Positions 55,132 through 63,414 of a DNA stretch of 64,000 nucleotides are shown piece after piece. Position 1 is the stretch's first letter; each line of letters opens with the position of its first letter. The DNA is from Elusimicrobiaceae bacterium (GTDB lineage Bacteria; Elusimicrobiota; Elusimicrobia; Elusimicrobiales; Elusimicrobiaceae): assembly GCA_017618215.1 (NCBI GenBank), contig JAFZUQ010000004.1, positions 1 through 64,000 on the forward strand, written 5' to 3'. A model generated the notes under the pieces. That model was given only the letters and a program-made list of their open reading frames with translations. It did no database searches and was not told the DNA's origin. Made by a program: the position numbers and the translations under genes.

Positions 55132-56133
55132 CTAGTAAGAACGGCTTAGAAAGAAATTTGCCGAATCATAAAGGGGGGCAAGTTTTTCTTTATTTATGCC
55201 TTTTAAATTATTTAGTGCTTTTGTAGCATCTTTTACTGCTTTCTGTGCGGCAAGTTTGGCCTCATCAAGCCCATATAAAGTAACGAAAGTTAATTTTTTA
55301 TTTTCCGCGTCGCTGTTTGATTTGCCGAGTTGTTTTGCGGTTGCGGTGGCATCCAAAATATCATCTACCACTTGGAAGGCAAAACCGATTTTTGAGGCAT
55401 AAGTTTTAATATTCTTTAAATTATTCCCTGTTGCGCCGGCAAGCAAAGCACCGATTTCAACCGCAGTTGTTATTAAAGCACCTGTTTTGTTTGCGTGAAT
55501 ATAGCTAAGCAAAGCGGATGCTGAAACTTCTTTGCTTTCTTTCGGGAGTAAAAAATATTGCGGCGTTTTGCTACCTTTAAAAAGTTTATTTTTAAGGAGT
55601 ATTTGCGCGCGCTTGCTTTTGCCTTCTAAAATACCTTCGGCAAAGATATCGGCAACCTGGCCGCCGATCATACCGCTAACGCCACCAAAGTTTGATAAAG
55701 ATTTAATTGCTAGCGCCAAATTTTGCGGTTTAATTTTTTTGTTACTGCCTAAATTTGAAAGGGTTTCAAAGGCATAAGTTAAAAGGCCATCACCTGCCAA
55801 AATGGCAAGGTCCTCGCCGTATACTTTATGGTTTGTTGGGCGGCCGCGCCTAAGTGAATCATTATCCATAGCGGGCAAATCATCATGTATTAAAGAATAA
55901 GTATGCAGCATTTCCACAGCACATGCTGCCGGCAAAATATCTTTTTTATCTGCACCAAAAACTTCTGCGGTCGCCAAAGTTAAAATCGGCCTTAAACGTT
56001 TACCTCCGGCCTGTAAAGAATAAGCCATTGCATCAATAATAATTTGCGGAGCATTTTTGATTTTTTTGATTTCAGCAGAAAGCCCCTTTTCAATGTAAGC
56101 GGCACGGTTCCTAAGATAAGTTTCAAATTCCAT
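55132..56133 (-). CDS. ispA: Farnesyl/geranyl diphosphate synthase with an insertion
   Basis: This 333-aa prenyl elongation enzyme has the first Asp-rich motif HDDLPAMDNDSLRRG (about 78-92), the second FQVVDDILD (about 253-261), and GGQVADIFAEG. Between the GGQ motif and the HANKTGAL motif it carries about 40 extra Lys-rich residues (GKSKRAQILLKNKLF...) not found in standard IspA. It supplies substrate for the squalene/phytoene synthase elsewhere in the window. A GGAG ribosome site is present. Confidence 0.92.
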   Translation of the reverse strand: MEFETYLRNRAAYIEKGLSAEIKKIKNAPQIIIDAMAYSLQAGGKRLRPILTLATAEVFGADKKDILPAACAVEMLHTYSLIHDDLPAMDNDSLRRGRPTNHKVYGEDLAILAGDGLLTYAFETLSNLGSNKKIKPQNLALAIKSLSNFGGVSGMIGGQVADIFAEGILEGKSKRAQILLKNKLFKGSKTPQYFLLPKESKEVSASALLSYIHANKTGALITTAVEIGALLAGATGNNLKNIKTYASKIGFAFQVVDDILDATATAKQLGKSNSDAENKKLTFVTLYGLDEAKLAAQKAVKDATKALNNLKGINKEKLAPLYDSANFFLSRSY

Positions 56134-56200
56134 AAAACTCCTACATAATGTTATATATTATCATTATACAATATATTGACTGAAAAACCATAAAAAAACC

Positions 56201-56218
56201 GCCCTTAAAAATAAGGGC
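56201..56218 (-). terminator. Terminator after the slyD-like gene
   Basis: GCCCTTAAAAATAAGGGC forms a hairpin flanked by A and T tracts, giving a run of T on the minus strand. It lies about 18 nt after the stop of the FKBP gene. Confidence 0.85.
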
Positions 56219-56235
56219 AGTTTTTTATACAAAAC

Positions 56236-56652
56236 CTATTTTACGGAAACAATTTCCACATCAAAATGCAAGGTCTTACCTGCAAGCGGATGGTTAAAAT
56301 TAAGTACTACATCATTATCCGTAATCTCGGCAATTTGGGCCCTAAAAGTATGCCCGTTTGCACTTGCACCTACAATATCTCCGACATGCATCTTTTCGAT
56401 ATTTTGTATGGCGGTTTTAGGTACACGGCGGAAGGCCTCTTTATTAACTTCACCATAGGCTTCTTTGGCAGGGATATCTACGGAAATCTTATCCCCTGCT
56501 TTTTTGCCTTCTAATGCACGTTCAAGGCCAATAATTATTTGGCCTGCACCTTGCGTATACTCCAAAGGGCCGCGGCCTTTTGAAGTGTCCGCCACTTTAC
56601 CGTCAACGGTCAAAGTATAATCTATAGCAACTTTTGAATCCTTTTGAATCAT
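56236..56652 (-). CDS. SlyD-like FKBP peptidyl-prolyl isomerase
   Basis: This 138-aa cytosolic FKBP has an insert-in-flap chaperone domain (about 70-125), an FKBP core with IDYTLTVDGKVADTS and FNHPLAGKTLHF near the end. The Cys/His-rich metal tail of E. coli SlyD is absent. It is the last gene of the operon with the two unknown secreted proteins. Confidence 0.9.
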   Translation of the reverse strand: MIQKDSKVAIDYTLTVDGKVADTSKGRGPLEYTQGAGQIIIGLERALEGKKAGDKISVDIPAKEAYGEVNKEAFRRVPKTAIQNIEKMHVGDIVGASANGHTFRAQIAEITDNDVVLNFNHPLAGKTLHFDVEIVSVK

Positions 56653-56660
56653 ATTATCTC

Positions 56661-57341
56661 CTATGATGGTTCATTACAGTTATCTTCCGGGGCTGTACCA
56701 TTAATAGCATATCTTACTAAATAAAGGCGGCAAGCTTCTTCTCCGTCAAGCCTCAATTTAACCCATTTCACTTTATAAGGAGTGCCGTCACCGGACGGAA
56801 GTATATGCTTTGCTACTTTAGCAACCCCGGACGAATAAACATTACCTATAAATCCATTGTGACCTTGCTTATTTTGAGGGGTTAATATAACTTTACCTGA
56901 AGATATAAAAATTCTTTCGCAATTACTTGAATCATCTTCCCCGCAAGTTGCACCTATTGCTATATGATCAACAGAACCGCTACCGGCAACATTTCCTTTC
57001 AACTCTAATAAATTCTCAGCAGTAATATTATTTATAAAATCAACAAGATCGTTTGAATTTTCCGGCAAGGTAATTGTATTTATATTAACAACGGCATCTC
57101 GTGCTGCACCCAAAATTAACCCACCATGTTGGGCTAAATAAATGTTGGGATCAACTGTACTTTGAGTACTATAGCCGGTAGTAGTATCATCGGGATCAAA
57201 AGAACTGCTATTTTGAGTTAAACTTATGGTACTATGGGCTACATGGGCAGAAGGGAAAAACGTTATATATTGAACAGACTGCTGGGCATAAACCACAGTG
57301 CCTAAAATTAATAAAATAAAACTGCAAATAAATGTTTTCAT
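56661..57341 (-). CDS. Secreted protein of unknown function
   Basis: This 226-aa protein has a signal peptide (ending VVYAQ). The mature N-terminus reads YITFFPSAHVAHSTI. Two Cys pairs lie in a beta-rich body (CGEDDSSNC; C206 and C220 region). Not recognised. It sits 8 bp after its larger partner, so the two probably act together at the surface or periplasm. Confidence 0.6.
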   Translation of the reverse strand: MKTFICSFILLILGTVVYAQQSVQYITFFPSAHVAHSTISLTQNSSSFDPDDTTTGYSTQSTVDPNIYLAQHGGLILGAARDAVVNINTITLPENSNDLVDFINNITAENLLELKGNVAGSGSVDHIAIGATCGEDDSSNCERIFISSGKVILTPQNKQGHNGFIGNVYSSGVAKVAKHILPSGDGTPYKVKWVKLRLDGEEACRLYLVRYAINGTAPEDNCNEPS

Positions 57342-57349
57342 AAATTCTC

Positions 57350-59005
57350 CTAACGATTGGTAGTTACAGGTTTATAAGTACGCTTGAAATGATGTTGCTC
57401 CAAGCCGCTAACATTACATCTAACCTTTCTTTTCATACAAACTTTCGGATCTTTCGCATTAGACCAATCACTACCGCTTGGTAAAATCTTTAAACCATCT
57501 ATCAACTGCACATATGGGGTATCCGGCTTAAAATTCTGTTCATAATCTCCATAATTATTATTATATTTACTGGGGCAATGATCAATGGTATGGGTCATAA
57601 TTATTAAATCTTGTTTGTGACCTTCCCCATCCGGCCAAGTACTAGCTACGGAATTTGCACCGTTTGCCAATTCCCTTACTGAATATCTAATAGACAGTTG
57701 AGCTTTAGAACACAATTTACCTTGACATTTTACAAAACAGTCAAAAATTTCACTGCTACTTTCCGGTTTAAAACTTATGTTACCGGTTTTAACCATAAGT
57801 TGTGTACCATCAACATAGAAACTTTGAGATATGGTTACATCATCATCATTAACATTTTCAAGAATAAAGTTTCCATCCTCAACAGTGGCAATAGGAATAT
57901 TCGTTGTTTCTCCCGATACATGTTTGAACCTAACCTTAGGATTTTGTGAAATCATCTCAATTTCAAGAATTTTATTGCTCGAATCACGCTTCGTTACTTG
58001 ATAAACTTCCTGAACTTTAAATGCATAAGAACCACTATTATTATTTATCATATCATTTTGAAAATGACTTCTTATATACTCAATTTGAAAATCATAACAT
58101 GAATTACTACTACTTCCATTACTACATTCAAATACGTGGTCATAAGCATCACCGATGCACTGATTGCCTATGTTTGTATCATTCAGACAAATGTTTGTAG
58201 TCTCAGTATCGGCGTATACACGCCCTTCATTAGCAAGTTCCCAAGGCCCATAATAATGTTTGGGGTTTGTAGTCCTGCTAATACTTGGGGTTTCAAATCT
58301 CAGTGCTGTTCCTTCAGCCCGGAAGTCGGAACCACCGCCATGTTGATATATCATCATTCTTGGGGACACAAATTTTACTATTTCATTTCCACCACTAGTT
58401 ATTAACTGTGCATCTCTGAAATACTTACTTCCCTCTATACCTTCGCCGGTACCATACGCAAGTTCAATCGACCTTGCGTATATATCATAGTTCAGAACAC
58501 TTATGTTACTGTTTATATATGCATTTAATGGATCGGCATAGTCTAAAAGTAAAGTAGAAGTGTTCTGTACAGAAACATTAGGATTTACTACAATATAATC
58601 TGCATCAGTAGTACCCCAATCATGCGAAATAGATAATCCGCTTGATAAAAAACTCCCTCTATTTACATTGATATTGTCTATTTCAAATATTTGAGAGTTT
58701 GGGGTAGCATTAAGAGTCGTTATGTTATTTATATTAAGTGTCTGGTTTTGGAGAAGGTGGAACATATAAGCTGTATTCCAAAAATAGCTGGGCCTTTTAC
58801 CTAATTCCAGCAAAAATACTCTGTTATTTTGCGTATTTAAATTCATCTCCCCCACTAACAGATCTTTATAAACAGCATTAATATCTTGTGGGAGTATAAC
58901 CCTACGGTGTTCACCGAAATTGGCTGCAAACAATGGCATAGCCATTGCGGAAAATAATAGTAGAACTAATATTTTATAGATATGTTTATAAAAGCAATTT
59001 TTCAT
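57350..59005 (-). CDS. Large secreted beta-rich protein of unknown function
   Basis: This 551-aa protein has a signal peptide (about 1-28, PLFAA). The body is Asn/Thr/Ser-rich and beta-rich, recalling surface adhesins. The C-terminal third has paired Cys (CFVKCQGKLC, CMKRKVRC). Not recognised. A strong promoter lies upstream and a smaller secreted gene follows in the operon. Confidence 0.6.
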   Translation of the reverse strand: MKNCFYKHIYKILVLLLFSAMAMPLFAANFGEHRRVILPQDINAVYKDLLVGEMNLNTQNNRVFLLELGKRPSYFWNTAYMFHLLQNQTLNINNITTLNATPNSQIFEIDNINVNRGSFLSSGLSISHDWGTTDADYIVVNPNVSVQNTSTLLLDYADPLNAYINSNISVLNYDIYARSIELAYGTGEGIEGSKYFRDAQLITSGGNEIVKFVSPRMMIYQHGGGSDFRAEGTALRFETPSISRTTNPKHYYGPWELANEGRVYADTETTNICLNDTNIGNQCIGDAYDHVFECSNGSSSNSCYDFQIEYIRSHFQNDMINNNSGSYAFKVQEVYQVTKRDSSNKILEIEMISQNPKVRFKHVSGETTNIPIATVEDGNFILENVNDDDVTISQSFYVDGTQLMVKTGNISFKPESSSEIFDCFVKCQGKLCSKAQLSIRYSVRELANGANSVASTWPDGEGHKQDLIIMTHTIDHCPSKYNNNYGDYEQNFKPDTPYVQLIDGLKILPSGSDWSNAKDPKVCMKRKVRCNVSGLEQHHFKRTYKPVTTNR

Positions 59006-59022
59006 ATTATACCCTCACAGAA

Positions 59023-59051
59023 ATAATAACAGTAATAAAGCTCTTTGTCAA
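59023..59051 (-). promoter_or_regulatory. Near-consensus promoter of the secreted-protein operon
   Basis: On the minus strand TTGACA (59051-59046), a 17-bp spacer and TATTAT (59028-59023) lie in the 63-bp gap after metK. The short leader carries GAGGG before ATG 59005. This is the best sigma70-type match in the window. Confidence 0.75.
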
Positions 59052-59068
59052 GCATAACTTAAACTGTT

Positions 59069-60229
59069 TTAAATTTTTGCGAATTTTTTAAGCTGCCCGG
59101 CTTTATCCGTTTTCTCCCACGGAAAGCCCTCCCTTCCAAAATGCCCGTATGCCGCTGTTTGCAAATAAATAGGGCGGCGCAAATCAAATTGCTCTATTAT
59201 TGCTTTTGGTGTCATCTTAAAAACCTGCAAACAAATTTTTGTAAGTTCATCATCACTTATTTTACCTGTGCCGAAAGTATCCAAATAAAACCCAACAGGT
59301 TCCGCTTTACCGATAGCGTATGCAATATGAACGGTAACTTCTTTTGCAAGGCCGGCTGCAACAATATTCTTTGCAATATAGCGTGCCATATAAGATGCGG
59401 AACGATCAACTTTTGTCGGATCTTTACCGCTAAAAGCACCGCCGCCGTGTGCACAACGCCCGCCGTAAGTATCAACAATAATTTTACGGCCCGTTACACC
59501 GCTGTCGCTTTGCGGCCCACCGATAACAAATTTGCCCGTAGGGTTAATTAAATATTTTGTATTTTTATCAACCCAATTTTTTAATACGGGTTTTATTGCT
59601 TTTTCAATAAGTTCTTTTTTAGATTTTTCCGTAATTTTTGTGCCGGTTTTATCTAAAATATCTTCGGTATGTTGGGTTGATAAAACAACCGTTTCCACAC
59701 GCAAAGGTTTACCGTCTTTATATTCAACAGTTACTTGGCTTTTGCTATCCGGGCCAACGTAAGGTAAAGTTTTATTACGTCTGAGTTTCGCCAAATTTGT
59801 TAAGATTTTTTCAGAAAGTTGCAAAGGTAAAGGCATAAGTTCTTTTGTCTCATCACAAGCATAACCGACCATAAAGCCCTGGTCCCCTGCACCGCCGACA
59901 TCCACCCCTTGGCTAATATCAGGTGATTGTTTACCGATAATATTTATAACCGAACAAGTGGAATAATTGAAACCATATTTCGGATCTGTATATCCGATTT
60001 TTTTGACAACGTTCCTTGCAATTTCATCTACATCAACCCAAGTTTTTGTAGTTATTTCCCCGCCTACAATTATAAGCCCGCGGGTAATAAAAGTTTCACA
60101 AGCGACACGTGCAATTTTATCTTTTGCTAAAATTGCATCTAAAACTGCATCGGAAATTTGGTCACAAACTTTGTCCGGGTGGCCTTCGGAAACTGCTTCT
60201 GAAGTTAAGAAATAATGTCCTTTACGCAT
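59069..60229 (-). CDS. metK: S-adenosylmethionine synthetase
   Basis: This 386-aa enzyme makes SAM from methionine and ATP. It has the family motifs [15 protein letters not shown] (11-25), [12 protein letters not shown] (about 114-125), [17 protein letters not shown] (about 262-278) and FDTFGT-like LDTFGTG. Full length. TAGGAG ribosome site; no terminator is visible before the next promoter. Confidence 0.97.
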   Translation of the reverse strand: MRKGHYFLTSEAVSEGHPDKVCDQISDAVLDAILAKDKIARVACETFITRGLIIVGGEITTKTWVDVDEIARNVVKKIGYTDPKYGFNYSTCSVINIIGKQSPDISQGVDVGGAGDQGFMVGYACDETKELMPLPLQLSEKILTNLAKLRRNKTLPYVGPDSKSQVTVEYKDGKPLRVETVVLSTQHTEDILDKTGTKITEKSKKELIEKAIKPVLKNWVDKNTKYLINPTGKFVIGGPQSDSGVTGRKIIVDTYGGRCAHGGGAFSGKDPTKVDRSASYMARYIAKNIVAAGLAKEVTVHIAYAIGKAEPVGFYLDTFGTGKISDDELTKICLQVFKMTPKAIIEQFDLRRPIYLQTAAYGHFGREGFPWEKTDKAGQLKKFAKI

Positions 60230-60241
60230 AAAGTCTCCTAA

Positions 60242-60258
60242 AATGATATTATATCATT
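60242..60258. promoter_or_regulatory. Palindromic bidirectional -10 between metK and xthA
   Basis: AATGATA-TTA-TATCATT is a perfect inverted repeat in the 29-bp gap. It contains TATAAT read toward metK and TATTAT (60247-60252) read toward xthA, ending 6 nt before its ATG. It shares the 12-mer ATGATATTATAT with the gatB/glycosyltransferase gap. Confidence 0.5.
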
Positions 60259-61026
60259 ATGAGAAAGATTTTTCTATCTTGGAATGTAAACGGCCTCAGA
60301 GCTGTCGAGAAAAAGGGCTTTAAAAATTGGCTTCTTTCGACGAAAGCTGATATCGTTGCCCTGCAAGAAACAAAATGTTTACCGGAACAATTACCCGAAA
60401 GTTTAAAAAATGTTCCGGATTATAATTTGTATTTATCAAGCCCACAAAGAAAGGGCTATTCCGGTGTCGGTGTCTTTTGCAAAGAAAAACCTTTGCAAGT
60501 AACTTATGATTTAGGTATAGAAGAATTTGACGTCGAAGGCCGTTTTATAATGCTTGAATATGAAAATTTTTATTTTATAAATTGTTATTTCCCAAACGGT
60601 GGCAGGGGCGAAGACAGAATTGCCTACAAACTCCGTTTTTACGACGCTTTTTTAAAACTCGTAAAAGAACTTTCTAAACAAAAATTTGTTATAACTTGCG
60701 GTGATGTGAACACCGCCCATAAAGAAATTGACCTTGAACATCCAAAAGAAAATCAAGACGTAACAGGTTTTTTACCTGAAGAACGAGCATGGCTTGACAA
60801 ATTTTTTAATGAAGCCCTTGTTGACACTTTCCGAATGTTTAACAAAGAACCTAAACAGTATACTTGGTGGGACTATAAAACTGCGGCCCGCTCAAGAAAT
60901 GTAGGCTGGCGACTTGATTACTTTATGGTTGATTTTAACACCGCAAAAAATGTTAAAGATGCCGGAATTTTAAGTGATGTTATGGGCTCAGACCATGCAC
61001 CAATTTCTTTAGTTATTGATTTATGA
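60259..61026 (+). CDS. xthA: Exodeoxyribonuclease III / AP endonuclease
   Basis: This 255-aa base-excision-repair nuclease has LSWNVNGLRA (6-15), LQETKC (about 36-41), CGDVNTAH (about 149-156), RLDYFMV and the catalytic GSDHAPI (about 244-250). No ribosome site precedes the ATG. It overlaps the transporter gene by 4 bp. Confidence 0.95.
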   Translation: MRKIFLSWNVNGLRAVEKKGFKNWLLSTKADIVALQETKCLPEQLPESLKNVPDYNLYLSSPQRKGYSGVGVFCKEKPLQVTYDLGIEEFDVEGRFIMLEYENFYFINCYFPNGGRGEDRIAYKLRFYDAFLKLVKELSKQKFVITCGDVNTAHKEIDLEHPKENQDVTGFLPEERAWLDKFFNEALVDTFRMFNKEPKQYTWWDYKTAARSRNVGWRLDYFMVDFNTAKNVKDAGILSDVMGSDHAPISLVIDL

Positions 61027-61904
61027 TTCGGGGATATTCTTCCTTATTTTTCTTTTGGCTGATTATAGGGTTTGCACCGATTGTAGGCGGGATTTCAATT
61101 AAAATAATTGATAATATCCTCCTTGTTTTCCTTGCAAGTTTGATAGGATTTTTATATTTTTTGCCATACCTTATAAAAAATAAGGAATTTACCACACTTT
61201 TCAATAAAAATAATTTTATCCCTTTTTTGGTAATTGCGAATTTCGGTTCTGCTTTACCTTTTTGCTGTTTGCTTTATGCTCTTAATTTTACTACGCCGGC
61301 AAATACTGCCATCTTAAACCAATTTGAACTTTTGTATTCTTTTATTTTCAGTATAATATTTTTAAAAGAAAAAGTTACTTTTAAACAAATTTTAGCTTCA
61401 CTTTTAATAGTTCTTGGCGGTGTAATTTTAATGTCCGGTTCTTTTAAAAATATAAATCTAAAAGGGGATTTAATTGTAATTTTTAGTGTCTGGATGTTTC
61501 AAGTTTCACATATCGCAGCGAAAAAATTATCCGCAAATATTCCTTGCCAAGTGCTTGCTGCAGCAAAAAATTTATATGCTTTACCATTAATGTTTGTTTT
61601 GCTCATAATATATTCCAACGCAACTTTTATTAAACCCGGTGCAACACTTTACGGCATAATTTTTTATATGGGTGTTATTCGCTATGGTTTATCTTATTTA
61701 CTTTGGTTTTGGACAATACAAAAATTATCTTTACCTAAAGTTACCGCTATTGCTTTATCTTACCCGGCCTTAACGTTAATTTTATCTTGTTTATTTGGTT
61801 ATGACAAATTAACTTTGTATAATGTTATGGGGCTAATATTATCAATGCTTGGGGCAACAATGTTAAGTAAAATGTTAAGTAAGGAGATAAAAAATGCGAA
61901 ATAA
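61023..61904 (+). CDS. EamA/DMT-family transporter
   Basis: This 293-aa protein has about ten TM helices as two EamA repeats (about 5-135 and 150-288; ITGLILSMLGA-like end LILSMLGATML). The substrate is unknown. Lys-rich C-terminus; the last 11 bp overlap the prepilin gene. Confidence 0.85.
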   Translation: MIRGYSSLFFFWLIIGFAPIVGGISIKIIDNILLVFLASLIGFLYFLPYLIKNKEFTTLFNKNNFIPFLVIANFGSALPFCCLLYALNFTTPANTAILNQFELLYSFIFSIIFLKEKVTFKQILASLLIVLGGVILMSGSFKNINLKGDLIVIFSVWMFQVSHIAAKKLSANIPCQVLAAAKNLYALPLMFVLLIIYSNATFIKPGATLYGIIFYMGVIRYGLSYLLWFWTIQKLSLPKVTAIALSYPALTLILSCLFGYDKLTLYNVMGLILSMLGATMLSKMLSKEIKNAK

Positions 61905-62373
61905 AGGATTTTCTTTAATTGAACTTTTGGTTGTGGTTTTAATTATAGGTGTTTTGGCTACTATTGCTTTGCCATCTTATCAGAATATTGTTGAAAAAGC
62001 ACGTAATACAGAAGCACAGATAATTTTAAAACCGCTTTCACATTTAATAAGTTATAAGCCCAAAACCGAATATAGAACGGATTTAGGTCCTAGAGATTTA
62101 ATTACTATGAATTTTGATGGCGCTTCATGGAATGAAGATAATACTCGCTATCAAACGAGTATGCACGCAGTAACTGCAAGTTGTACGGTTTCACCTAGGG
62201 AATGTGTAGGGGAAATATTTTACCCGGCAACCGGTACGGCAAAATATAGCTTAAGATTGTCTGCTACCGATGACACACCATTAGTAAAAACATGTATCTA
62301 CAATGTCCCTAAATTTGAAAAAATCTGTGATTATATGACTACTTTTGGCTTTATAAAACAGGCCGGAGAATAA
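61894..62373 (+). CDS. Orphan type IV prepilin
   Basis: This 159-aa PilE-like prepilin has KGFSLIELLVVVLIIGVLATIALPSYQNI with Glu5, the classical type IVa N-terminus. Four Cys lie in the C-terminal half (CTVSPREC, CIYNVPKFEKIC). It has GGAG upstream and lies 33 kb from the machine genes, so it is a separate pilin or pseudopilin. Confidence 0.88.
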   Translation: MRNKGFSLIELLVVVLIIGVLATIALPSYQNIVEKARNTEAQIILKPLSHLISYKPKTEYRTDLGPRDLITMNFDGASWNEDNTRYQTSMHAVTASCTVSPRECVGEIFYPATGTAKYSLRLSATDDTPLVKTCIYNVPKFEKICDYMTTFGFIKQAGE

Positions 62374-62375
62374 AA

Positions 62376-62400
62376 AACCCTACTTTTAATAGTAGGGTTT
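62376..62400 (+). terminator. Bidirectional terminator after the orphan prepilin
   Basis: AAACCCTACT pairs with AGTAGGGTTT around a short loop. A and T tracts flank it on both sides, serving the convergent genes at 61894-62373 and 62421-62900. Confidence 0.8.
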
Positions 62401-62420
62401 TAGTTTAAAAAATTTATAAT

Positions 62421-62900
62421 TTATCTTGCTGCAGTCCTGAAGAAATTATTTTTATTTCTCCCTCCTGATAAAGTTGGTTTACCAATCATTTTATCTGCAA
62501 CAATCAAAATATCCTGGCTGCCGGAAGAATATTCCTGCACACCTGAACCGAAAATATCACCGCTCTTTAAAACGCCTAAAGAACCATGTGAATTTATTTG
62601 AACTTCCATCTTGATTTTGCCTTCATAAGAATCAATAAGCAAATCATCTTTTGTTACTTCAAAATCTAATGGGAATGTCGGGTTTATAATGCGTTTGATT
62701 GCAATTGGTACATCCGCCTCATTCTTAGCAATGATTGAACAAGTTACATTATTTGCCTCAGCATTTTTTTGCAATCTGCTAATGACCTCAACATGCCCCG
62801 CAAGTACAAATTTTTTAGGCGGAACAACACCGGTATGCTTATAAAAATAGATACCAAGCCCCAAAGTCGCGAGTAAAAAGGCTGTTACAAAATACTTCAT
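62421..62900 (-). CDS. Membrane-anchored protein with a CcmI C-terminal-like domain
   Basis: This 159-aa protein has one N-terminal TM (about 4-20). The beta domain (NVTCSIIAKNEADVPIAIKRI, GDLxGS-like GDIFGSGV) resembles the C-terminal domain of cytochrome c maturation protein CcmI/NrfG-type proteins, without the TPR part. No ccm genes are near, so a haem role is not claimed. Confidence 0.55.
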   Translation of the reverse strand: MKYFVTAFLLATLGLGIYFYKHTGVVPPKKFVLAGHVEVISRLQKNAEANNVTCSIIAKNEADVPIAIKRIINPTFPLDFEVTKDDLLIDSYEGKIKMEVQINSHGSLGVLKSGDIFGSGVQEYSSGSQDILIVADKMIGKPTLSGGRNKNNFFRTAAR

Positions 62901-62902
62901 AA

Positions 62903-63358
62903 TTATTTTCTATATTGCAAGAAGCCCCATACAACTGAAGAATGTACCCAGCCTTTCAAACCGGCATCATCAGCTACTTGAAGCCAAGAACCTTGTTTTT
63001 TAATAAATTTTAGAGGATAACCCTTTTCAACAATCCACACCACTTCTGAAGATGCACTAGGTTGTTTGCGAACATTAATATCAGTTTTTGCAACTAACGC
63101 AGGCGTTTCACCAAGCAAATCACTGTGAATCCAACCGGCATAACCCTCAAAATCTTTTACTTGAACCCATTGGCGGTTCTTGCTTACCCCAAACATCTCA
63201 AGCGGAGTATATTTCCAAACCAAAAACTTCTTTGAGCATTTTGTGCTTGGGCAACTGCGGATTTTACCCTCTTTTACTACGACGCTCGCATAACGCGCAA
63301 CTGCAAATGCATTGCAGGATAAGAATAAAGTTAAAGAAATAAGAAATAATTTTTTCAT
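62903..63358 (-). CDS. Secreted double SH3-domain protein
   Basis: This 151-aa protein starts at ATG 63358 (AAGGAG upstream). A signal peptide (ending AFA) is followed by two bacterial SH3 domains (about 22-85 and 88-150; DINVRKQPSASSEVV, GWVHSS). Such domains bind peptidoglycan. It lies 2 bp from the next gene. Confidence 0.82.
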   Translation of the reverse strand: MKKLFLISLTLFLSCNAFAVARYASVVVKEGKIRSCPSTKCSKKFLVWKYTPLEMFGVSKNRQWVQVKDFEGYAGWIHSDLLGETPALVAKTDINVRKQPSASSEVVWIVEKGYPLKFIKKQGSWLQVADDAGLKGWVHSSVVWGFLQYRK

Positions 63359-63376
63359 AGCATCTCCTTTATATTT

Positions 63377-63385
63377 AGTATAGCA
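63377..63385 (-). promoter_or_regulatory. Extended -10 of the SH3 protein gene
   Basis: On the minus strand TGC-TATACT is an extended -10, 19 nt before ATG 63358; a weak TTTCAT lies 17 bp upstream of it. Confidence 0.45.
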
Positions 63386-63414
63386 TATTTGAATAAAAAA
63401 TGAAACACACAAAT

